Below, in pieces: positions 1 to 5,315 of a stretch of 10,017 nt of DNA. The DNA is from Deltaproteobacteria bacterium (GTDB lineage Bacteria; Desulfobacterota; DSM-4660; Desulfatiglandales; HGW-15): positions 1 through 10,017 of the forward strand of contig JAFGPH010000335.1 in the NCBI GenBank assembly GCA_016926135.1, in the 5' to 3' direction. Positions within the stretch are counted from its first letter, which is position 1. Every line of letters begins with the position of its first letter. Under the pieces are notes generated by a model. The model made no database searches. It worked only from the letters and a program-made list of their open reading frames with translations, and was not told the DNA's origin. The translations under genes were made by a program, and so were the position numbers.

Positions 1-2006
1 AGCGGCACCGCAAAGGTCATGTTGGGGTCTATCGCATCGCACACCAGGATCTCGCCGGCCTTGAACTGGAAGAGGTCCGCTGTGCTGGAAACGACCCGGG
101 CCTTTCCCATGCCCACACCCGGGCCTGCCGGCTGGCCCACGATCTGCCTGGCCCGGATCTCGAAATCTCGTTCCCGGGGCTCGCGGGAAGGCATCTCGCA
201 TGAGTCACGCAAATCCTCCCCCGATCGGAGGCTCCGTGCCACCTGCTCGGCCTCGGCCGGGCCGATCTCCCCGGAGCAGCGCGATCGGATGCGGCGCCTC
301 CCCTCCTCTACAGCCCGCAGCAACTGACCTTCAATCCTTCCCAGATAGATATTGTCGTCATCCCTCATTCGGTAGCTGGCCCGGCCGATATCCAGCAGCT
401 CTAGGGCATAGGCCTGTCGGGAGTCATCGAACATCGAAAGAAACGCGGCCTCCAGCGCATGCCTGCCCTCCTCCTTTTTTTCAGCCCTGCGGGGGAGATG
501 CTCGGCCATCTGGAGGAGGAACTGGATAAGCGCGCTCCTGTCCTGTGCGAACCGGGACGAACCCCAGGACAGGTCCCCGTATTCCTCTTCGATCCTCTCC
601 AGAGCCTCCAGGAAATCCGGGGCACAATCCTCCATTTTACCCTTCCTGAGGGTTTCCGACAGCACCCGGTCGCTGCGAATCCTTGATGCGAGGTCTTCCA
701 GTGCCTGATTTCTCCGCACACTCACCATGCCCGTCTCGGCCAGGAGAGTCACGAACTCGAAGGGGTCGCCCGGCTTCATCACGTCGTTGTACACCTGGCC
801 GAAGAGCCGCATCCCATGGGCAAAGGGGATGCAGTCCTCCCGATAGATTTCCAGCCATTTCCCTTGCCGTTCCAGGCGGGCCTCGATCTCCAATGCCAGA
901 CCCTCGTCGGGGAGGCTTGATAGATCGGCGCTTTCCATGTGATCCGCTTCCTCCGCCATGGCCGGTATGAGTTCCGACTCGATCTTACGGCGAAGGTTCT
1001 TCAGATTCTCGATGCTTCTGTGCAGGCTCAGGTACCAGGGCCGCCGGTCACCCTCCTCGGCTGCCAGGGTCGTGATGGGTCGGGCCTGCAGAAGGTGCAG
1101 GATGCCCCGTTTGTAGGTCCATTCCACGTCCTGGGGCGAAACGAATTGCACCTCCGCGCCGAGCGCCAGCCTGAATACCTCGGAGACCTCACCCCCTTCG
1201 AGCGGGGGCCTGCTCTGAAGCTCGGGAGGGAGCGGATCCAGCCGAACCCCCGTCTCGTCGGCCCTCAGGCTTTTTTCCCTGACAGCCGGGGTGTGCGACA
1301 GGATAGCCCCCGTTGCCCGCTCCAGGATCCACCGATCCGGCTCAACCGTGCCGTCTACAAGCCCCTGATTCAGGCCGTAAACCGCCTCCACCACGGCCTC
1401 CGCAGGATTCACCGGGCTCTGTGCAAAGACCACCCCCGATCGATCCCCCGCCACCATTTCCTGGACCACCACAGCCATGGAGCTCTTCATCACGTCCAGG
1501 CCCAGTTCGCGGCGGTAGAGCAATGCCCGGTCCGACCACAGGGAGGCCCACACCTGCCGGATGCGCTCTAGGATCGCATTGGTTCCCCGCACGTTCACGT
1601 AGGATTCATGCAGCCCCGCAAAGCTGGTCCTGGAGGAATCCTCCCCTGGGGCGGAGGAACGCACGCTGACGGGTTTTCCCGCAAAGGCCTCCCCCACGGC
1701 GTGCGCCAGTTCTCTTTCCAAGGTTTGGGGAATGGGGGTCTTCAGGAAGAGGTTGCGGACCCTGAGGGCCGTGTCCCAGATCTCCTCCCAGCGCATGTCC
1801 TCGAACGCCTTCCGGTGGATTTCCATAAAGATGCGATCACGAAGACCCGTGGCTTCCACATAGGCTTGGTAGGCTTCAGTGCAGACACAAAGGGCATGGG
1901 GGATGTTCAGACCCTGCCTGCTCATGGCAGCCAAGGCAAAGGCCTTTCCTCCCGTTCGAGCTCGATCTTGGTCACTGATGTTTTCCAGGGGCAGGATCAG
2001 GGTCAT
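1..2006 (-). CDS. PEP synthase / dikinase-like protein (PEP/pyruvate-binding domain), 3' end cut by window edge
   Basis: The window holds the first 668 codons; the gene runs off the left edge. Residues about 15-312 form a PPDK_N ATP-grasp domain: GGKAFALAAM near 19, the VRSSAPGEDSS motif near 115, VQEMVAGDRSGVVF near 181, YGLNQGLVDG near 210 and LLQARPIT near 305. A mostly helical middle region (about 330-610) includes FAHGMRLFGQVYND. The swivelling phosphohistidine domain begins near 620 (GQPAGPGVGMGKARVV, then AGEILVCDAIDPNM); the expected catalytic His motif (GGxxSHxA) lies just outside the window. Enzymes of this family use ATP to phosphorylate a histidine, then a small acceptor (pyruvate in PEP synthase). 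Here the His domain is late, after a long helical insert, which resembles the ATP-binding/substrate/His order of rifampicin phosphotransferase more than PpsA, so the acceptor is uncertain. The ATG overlaps the stop of the upstream gene (ATGA), implying translational coupling. Confidence 0.9.
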   Translation of the reverse strand, partial: MTLILPLENISDQDRARTGGKAFALAAMSRQGLNIPHALCVCTEAYQAYVEATGLRDRIFMEIHRKAFEDMRWEEIWDTALRVRNLFLKTPIPQTLERELAHAVGEAFAGKPVSVRSSAPGEDSSRTSFAGLHESYVNVRGTNAILERIRQVWASLWSDRALLYRRELGLDVMKSSMAVVVQEMVAGDRSGVVFAQSPVNPAEAVVEAVYGLNQGLVDGTVEPDRWILERATGAILSHTPAVREKSLRADETGVRLDPLPPELQSRPPLEGGEVSEVFRLALGAEVQFVSPQDVEWTYKRGILHLLQARPITTLAAEEGDRRPWYLSLHRSIENLKNLRRKIESELIPAMAEEADHMESADLSSLPDEGLALEIEARLERQGKWLEIYREDCIPFAHGMRLFGQVYNDVMKPGDPFEFVTLLAETGMVSVRRNQALEDLASRIRSDRVLSETLRKGKMEDCAPDFLEALERIEEEYGDLSWGSSRFAQDRSALIQFLLQMAEHLPRRAEKKEEGRHALEAAFLSMFDDSRQAYALELLDIGRASYRMRDDDNIYLGRIEGQLLRAVEEGRRRIRSRCSGEIGPAEAEQVARSLRSGEDLRDSCEMPSREPRERDFEIRARQIVGQPAGPGVGMGKARVVSSTADLFQFKAGEILVCDAIDPNMTFAVP

Positions 2007-2452
2007 GACTTCACATCGATTTCGACGACGTTCTGGAAGCGTTGAACAATATAGTATTTCTTGATGCGGATTCTAAGAAGGGCGCAGGAGGGTGAGGAGA
2101 GGAAATGCTCCAGATGTGGGTTTTTGGCCAGATAGGCATGCACAAGGTTCTCAGCCTCCGCTTTCTGAACTTCTTCCACGGTGCCCGTGGCGGTCACCGC
2201 CATGCTCTGCCGGAAATCAGCGGCCTCGTTGCTGCGGTTGTCCACGAGCAGAGCCACCCGGGAATCATTCGTGAGGTTGGCGTATTTGCGGGTGACCCTG
2301 CCTGTCACAAAGAAGAGCGACTTCAGATCGTCGCTGCAAGAAAACGCCACCAGGCTGGTATAAGGCTGACCTTGGGCATGGGTCGCCAGCACGGCCAGCC
2401 GTTGGGACCGAAAAAGGGCCGCCAGATCACTTTTCACGGCTTGCAGTTCCAA
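2003..2452 (-). CDS. Pyridoxamine 5'-phosphate oxidase-related (PPOX) FMN-binding split-barrel protein
   Basis: 149 residues, the usual size for small single-domain PPOX-class proteins. The split-barrel pattern is visible: RLAVLATHAQGQPYTSLVAF (residues 18-37), LFFVTGRVTRKYANLTNDSR (46-65), then VALLVDNR. Family members bind FMN or sometimes haem or F420, and the substrate cannot be read from sequence; true PNP oxidase activity is not implied. The start is TTG at 2452, because the frame has a TAG stop six codons upstream and a GGGGGGA Shine-Dalgarno-like run sits 9 nt before the TTG. The stop overlaps the ATG of the dikinase-like gene (ATGA), so the two are probably made together. The protein is likely cytoplasmic: no signal peptide or membrane segment is seen. 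Confidence 0.87.
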   Translation of the reverse strand: MELQAVKSDLAALFRSQRLAVLATHAQGQPYTSLVAFSCSDDLKSLFFVTGRVTRKYANLTNDSRVALLVDNRSNEAADFRQSMAVTATGTVEEVQKAEAENLVHAYLAKNPHLEHFLSSPSCALLRIRIKKYYIVQRFQNVVEIDVKS

Positions 2453-2535
2453 CGGGATGTTTCCCCCCTATTCTTTATCTCATGGGCCCTTCCGAAGCTC
2501 CCCCAGCGAAAACCCGGACGAGACTCGAGGCTTCA

Positions 2536-2551
2536 GGTTTTCATGAGAACC
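2536..2551. promoter_or_regulatory. Near-palindrome upstream of the PPOX/dikinase gene pair, possible operator
   Basis: GGTTTTCATGAGAACC matches its own reverse complement at 14 of 16 positions and is centred on TCATGA. It lies in the 133-bp gap between the molybdoenzyme stop and the PPOX start, about 85 bp upstream of that start on the minus strand. The size and symmetry fit a dimeric regulator site. A convincing -35/-10 pair was not found beside it, so the assignment is tentative. Confidence 0.25.
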
Positions 2552-2585
2552 ACCGCTAGAACCCGCATGACAGGGTTGACCGTTT

Positions 2586-3629
2586 CTATCTCACATGAAC
2601 ACGGATTGCATGCTCTCGGACGCCGTTATTCCCGTAGCCCAACACATTCCATGCGGCATCCAGCGGTTGCGCGATGCCCCCTGCACCGCTCGCACGGGCC
2701 ATGAGGGTGAAATCCCCCGCATCCCTTGCATCCCAGATAGACTGCCAGTGCCGCCATGCATACTTCTCGTGAGGGCCGATGAACGTGGCGGCGCTCCATG
2801 TATGGCCGCCGTCAACCGAGACCTCCACCCGCTCGATTTCAACCTCCCCGGCGTAGGCTGCGCCCAGGATAGTGACAGGCCCAACTGTAACGGTCTCATC
2901 CTGAAGAGGCTGGGTGATGATGGACTTCAACTTCAAGGCTGTCACGACCTGCCCTGTATTGGGGTCCTGATCCTTCTGGAACACACGGTAGACCTTGTCC
3001 ATGAAGAAGCCTTCAAACGGGCTCTCCAGCAGCGTGATCCTTTGCAGCCACTTCACGCAGTTTGCGCCGGTCCACCCGAGCGCCAGGGCTCTCATGGGAT
3101 ACCCGTGCTTGAGCGGCAAGGGTTCACCGTTCATCTCATAGGCCAGGAGGGTTGAGGACATGGCCTTGTCCAGGGGAATACTTCGTATGAAAGGAACTCC
3201 GGCGGAACCGAGCGGTTTGTCCATGCCCTGAAACGCCACATGTTTGGCCCCCGGCCGGGGCCTGACCTGACCGAGGAGGTCTTTGAGCCAAACTCCTCCC
3301 CACACGGCGTTGCCCACACCTCCGATAGTCCACGGATTCCCCGAGGCCTTTTCCTTCAGAAGGGAGCGGCTGTTGCCGGAACACTCGATCGTGTTCGAGA
3401 CGATCGCCTTGGGCATGCGAAGGACCTGCTCCAGGGTGAACTCGATGGGTTTCTCAACCTGACCCTCAAGGAAGAGTCGCCATTCGGCCACAGGAATCGG
3501 TTCCTGCGGTATTTCTCCCTGATTGCGATCAAAAAACACCGAATTTGCGGTGATCCAGGAGCGCAGACGGGGAACAGGGGTTTCCGCATTCAATGGCCTC
3601 TCGGTCATGATCCGCATGGTTTCTGCCAT
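2586..3629 (-). CDS. Sulfite oxidase-family molybdopterin-dependent oxidoreductase, no signal peptide
   Basis: 347 residues with the two-domain sulfite oxidase layout. Residues about 45-205 are the Mo-cofactor domain: IECSGNSRSLL at 81-91 carries the family's molybdenum-ligating cysteine (Cys83), and HGYPMRALALGWTGANCVKW at 175-194 matches the pterin-contacting motif. Residues about 230-347 are the Mo-co dimerisation domain (ERVEVSVDGGHTW near 266). Family members oxidise sulfite or related sulfur compounds, or reduce substrates such as nitrate; the substrate here is unknown. There is no Tat signal, haem domain or adjacent cytochrome gene, whereas many bacterial homologues are exported, so this copy appears cytoplasmic. 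The ATG at 3629 is preceded by GGAGGAGG 3 nt upstream. The frame has a TAG codon within the promoter about 36 bases upstream, so a hidden signal peptide is excluded. Confidence 0.9.
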   Translation of the reverse strand: MAETMRIMTERPLNAETPVPRLRSWITANSVFFDRNQGEIPQEPIPVAEWRLFLEGQVEKPIEFTLEQVLRMPKAIVSNTIECSGNSRSLLKEKASGNPWTIGGVGNAVWGGVWLKDLLGQVRPRPGAKHVAFQGMDKPLGSAGVPFIRSIPLDKAMSSTLLAYEMNGEPLPLKHGYPMRALALGWTGANCVKWLQRITLLESPFEGFFMDKVYRVFQKDQDPNTGQVVTALKLKSIITQPLQDETVTVGPVTILGAAYAGEVEIERVEVSVDGGHTWSAATFIGPHEKYAWRHWQSIWDARDAGDFTLMARASGAGGIAQPLDAAWNVLGYGNNGVREHAIRVHVR

Positions 3630-3659
3630 GGTCCTCCTCCTGCACCTCGGATGTGCAGA

Positions 3660-3688
3660 CTTCTATCAGCCCCGAATCAAAGCGTCAA
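3660..3688 (-). promoter_or_regulatory. Sigma70-type promoter with extended -10 for the molybdoenzyme gene
   Basis: On the minus strand TTGACG (3688-3683) is followed by a 17-nt spacer and TAGAAG (3665-3660), with TG placed one base before the -10 (extended -10, TGATAGAAG). The -35 matches consensus at 5 of 6 positions and the -10 at 4 of 6. Transcription would begin about 20-25 nt before the strong GGAGGAGG ribosome-binding site at 3633-3640. Confidence 0.55.
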
Positions 3689-3799
3689 CAGCCGCAGGAA
3701 ACAACAAATTAACTCATTTTGAACAGGGTGGATAAGGGCCACCTGGAGTATGGGTCTGTCCCTTCCGTAAGGATCTGAAATTACGTAAGCAAACCTTGC

Positions 3800-4105
3800 C
3801 TATTTCTTTCCGGCCGCCGCCTTGTACCTTGAGTAGACGTCGTGAACCCTGCGCTTGAGCATCTTCAGCTTCTTGGAGTCCTCGTCGGGCAACCAGGATG
3901 GTTCACTGATGGAGAAGAGGGAGTTGCTGATGTCATCGATCGCATGCTCCGTAGCCTGACACCACTCCAGGGTGCAGGCTTTGACCATTTTGGATGTGAA
4001 ATCAATCTCTTTTTCGAGAGTTGCTACTGATTCTTCCAGGCTCTCCACAAAGGATGCCCACCCTTCATAGACCTTTTTCCTTACGATTTCATCTGGCATT
4101 TCCAT
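3800..4105 (-). CDS. Small helical protein of unknown function (101 aa)
   Basis: Not recognised. From the ATG at 4105 the protein is 101 residues and mostly helix-forming. A heptad-like stretch at 14-35 (EGWASFVESLEESVATLEKE) could form a coiled coil. Cys44 and Cys49 lie in KACTLEWCQATEH. A Pro/Trp break (EPSWLPDED, 68-76) is followed by a basic C-terminal helix (KKLKMLKRRV, ending AAAGKK). There is no signal peptide or membrane segment. The frame stays open to an ATG at 4318, but that extension has a different composition and runs into the promoter region of the divergent genes. The ATG at 4105 has AGGA about 5 nt upstream and starts the cleaner protein, so it is preferred. A TTGACA (4164-4159) lies upstream without a good -10. 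The gene stands alone, divergent from the two-cysteine paralogue genes, and may be functionally linked to them. Confidence 0.7.
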   Translation of the reverse strand: MEMPDEIVRKKVYEGWASFVESLEESVATLEKEIDFTSKMVKACTLEWCQATEHAIDDISNSLFSISEPSWLPDEDSKKLKMLKRRVHDVYSRYKAAAGKK

Positions 4106-4266
4106 TTTTCCTGACCCCTTTCTTCCGATGTTTCTCGTCCGAACCACTTCGATTTCATTGTCAAACAAGTTAAAGCGGTTTCCCGACAAGGCAAGGGATG
4201 CGTCCATCATTCCGTGACTTGACCCTCCGGCGGAAGGCAAAGTCCGAGGTCTGCATCGGAATGCAC

Positions 4267-4294
4267 TTGACAATAGAGATCGGCATATTAGTAT
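4267..4294 (+). promoter_or_regulatory. Sigma70-type promoter for the central plus-strand operon
   Basis: A perfect TTGACA -35 (4267-4272), a 16-nt spacer, and TAGTAT (4289-4294, 4 of 6 to consensus) lie in an AT-rich stretch (about 4283-4325) that stands out from the GC-rich surroundings. The predicted start near 4301 leaves a short leader of about 35 nt before the ATG at 4336. Confidence 0.55.
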
Positions 4295-4325
4295 GTATAT
4301 TATTTGAATAGAATTCACTTTTAAA

Positions 4326-4333
4326 GGGGGGGG
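4326..4333 (+). promoter_or_regulatory. G8 homopolymer serving as the ribosome-binding site
   Basis: AAAGGGGGGGGAC directly precedes the ATG at 4336. The eight-G run is the only Shine-Dalgarno candidate, 2 nt from the start at its 3' end. A homopolymer of this length at a ribosome-binding site can change length by slippage and alter translation; whether it does so here is unknown. Confidence 0.5.
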
Positions 4334-4335
4334 AC

Positions 4336-4503
4336 ATGGCCGAGAAAGACGTTCATCAACAAAGGTTTGTGTGGGTAAAGGACAAGGCGGGAAACGAATA
4401 CGTGTGCCGTGTAGACGACCTGAAGGATCCGAAGAAAGTCGACAAGGACGATCTCAAGAACTGCATCGATGATGCCTCCAGGGCGATCAATATCGGTGAC
4501 TAA
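4336..4503 (+). CDS. Small two-cysteine protein, paralogue 1 (55 aa)
   Basis: A 55-residue protein, first in the plus-strand run and preceded by a promoter and a G8 Shine-Dalgarno tract. The family is not recognised. It is clearly related to the protein encoded at 4582-4752: both share VKDKxGNE, a Cys four residues later, DxLK, and a second Cys followed by xxDA. The two cysteines (Cys24 and Cys43) are 19 residues apart in both copies. The N-terminal half (RFVWVKDKAGNEYVCRV) reads as a beta hairpin, and the acidic/basic C-terminal half (DDLKDPKKVDKDDLKNCIDD) as helix. It is highly charged, soluble and has no signal peptide. The conserved cysteine pair suggests metal or redox chemistry or a disulfide, but this is inference. 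Conservation between the copies at codon level is good evidence that both are real genes. Confidence 0.8.
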   Translation: MAEKDVHQQRFVWVKDKAGNEYVCRVDDLKDPKKVDKDDLKNCIDDASRAINIGD

Positions 4504-4537
4504 CAAAAGCCTCTCTTGCAAGTCTCTGGAGAAACTT

Positions 4538-4569
4538 GAAACAGGGTCTAATCGACCCTGTTTCTCTTT
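4538..4569 (+). terminator. 11-bp hairpin between the two small paralogues, possible terminator or attenuator
   Basis: GAAACAGGGTC and GACCCTGTTTC form a perfect 11-bp inverted repeat (4538-4548 and 4554-4564) with a 5-nt TAATC loop, followed by TCTTT. The 3' tract is short and interrupted by a C, so termination is probably partial. It would lower expression of the downstream genes relative to paralogue 1, or protect the 3' end of a short transcript. Confidence 0.55.
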
Positions 4570-4581
4570 GCGGGTGGGCTC

Positions 4582-4752
4582 ATGGAAACAAAACCCAAGT
4601 ACCTGAAGGTTAAAGACAAATCCGGCAACGAATTTCTTTGTCCCCTGGATGCACTCAAGAGCCTCAAGGAGGCCACGGAAGAGGAGCTGGCTGAGTGCGT
4701 CGAGGATGCAGTGGCGGGAAGGTACGCCGGGGACATCGAAAAGGTCGGTTAG
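4582..4752 (+). CDS. Small two-cysteine protein, paralogue 2 (56 aa)
   Basis: A 56-residue protein (ATG at 4582, TAG at 4750-4752) paralogous to the product of 4336-4503. The shared core is YLKVKDKSGNEFLCPLDALK against FVWVKDKAGNEYVCRVDDLK, followed by a second matching segment (LAECVEDA against LKNCIDDA). The cysteines are Cys20 and Cys39, with the same 19-residue spacing. This copy is more acidic (ATEEELAE) and has a different tail (GRYAGDIEKVG). GGGTGGG 4 nt before the ATG is a modest ribosome-binding site. It lies 78 bp after paralogue 1, across a hairpin, and 50 bp before the DUF4174 gene. Tandem duplication followed by divergence is the simplest explanation. The function is unknown, and a soluble cytoplasmic location is inferred from the absence of a signal peptide. 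Confidence 0.8.
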   Translation: METKPKYLKVKDKSGNEFLCPLDALKSLKEATEEELAECVEDAVAGRYAGDIEKVG

Positions 4753-4802
4753 CTGCGAAAAGCCTGACACCATGGACATTGAGGGGAGATTGGCAGCCTG
4801 TG

Positions 4803-5276
4803 ATGAAGGTTTTTTTCTCATTTTGGATCGTTACATTCCTGCTACCGGTTCTTGCGCTGGCACAGGTTATGCCGAAAAACAGAGGATCCGATTTGGACCT
4901 CGATTCGCTGCGCTGGAAGAACCGTATTCTCATTCTCTTCAGTCCTTCAGCATCAGACCGTGCTCATCGATTGCAGAAACAAGAACTGGAATCCAGATCC
5001 CGGGAGACGGCAGAAAGAGACCTCCTGATCGTCGATATTTTCGAAGAAGGGGAAAGCCGAGCCGGGAGCAGGGTTCTTTCTAAAGTGGCTGCAGAGACCC
5101 TTCGAGGTCGATTTGCAGTGCAGAGAGGGGCCTTTCAGTTGATCCTCATCGGGAAAGACGGCACGGTGAAACTCCGCTCCGATCAACCTGGTACGGCGAA
5201 AGACATCTTTGGCCTGATCGACAGCATGCCCATGCGCCACCAGGAACTGGAAGGCAAAAAAATACCCTCCTCTTGA
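4803..5276 (+). CDS. Exported DUF4174 protein (thioredoxin-like fold expected)
   Basis: 157 residues. The N terminus MKVFFSFWIVTFLLPVLALA is a Sec signal peptide with likely cleavage after ALA20, which places the protein in the periplasm. The mature part shows the DUF4174 pattern: LDSLRWKNRILILFSPSASD (33-52), ERDLLIVDIFEEGESR (71-86), RFAVQRGAFQLILIGKDG (103-120), and the C-terminal signature KLRSDQPGTAKDIFGLIDSM with PMR (123-145). The family resembles thioredoxin-like folds but lacks a CxxC site; its function is unknown. ATG 4803 is chosen because it starts the signal peptide. GAGGGGAG lies 14 nt upstream, rather far, so an immediately adjacent GTG at 4800 (11 nt spacing) is an alternative. 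An upstream in-frame extension to 4695 overlaps paralogue 2 and is rejected. Confidence 0.88.
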   Translation: MKVFFSFWIVTFLLPVLALAQVMPKNRGSDLDLDSLRWKNRILILFSPSASDRAHRLQKQELESRSRETAERDLLIVDIFEEGESRAGSRVLSKVAAETLRGRFAVQRGAFQLILIGKDGTVKLRSDQPGTAKDIFGLIDSMPMRHQELEGKKIPSS

Positions 5277-5315
5277 GAAACGGGGGCTTAGAGCGTGCAT
5301 CCAGGCGAAAAACCC

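Noticed and set aside
939..1571. 210-codon plus-strand open frame opposite the dikinase-like gene
   Set aside because: It is antisense to a long frame with unmistakable PPDK_N motifs, and its product has no recognisable domain.
3720..3799. Possible terminator downstream of the 101-residue gene
   Set aside because: Only a 4-bp stem (CCTT-ACGG-AAGG) and the palindrome TTACGTAA were found, with no U tract.
4106..4318. In-frame N-terminal extension of the 101-residue minus-strand gene to an ATG at 4318
   Set aside because: It would cover the predicted divergent promoter and AT-rich region, has a composition unlike the downstream protein, and has no good ribosome-binding site; the internal ATG at 4105 does.
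4695..4802. Upstream in-frame extension of the DUF4174 gene
   Set aside because: It overlaps paralogue 2 and would place 36 residues before a well-formed signal peptide.
4321..4821. 166-codon minus-strand open frame opposite the two small paralogue genes
   Set aside because: The plus-strand small genes show protein-level paralogy and ribosome-binding sites, which the antisense frame cannot explain.
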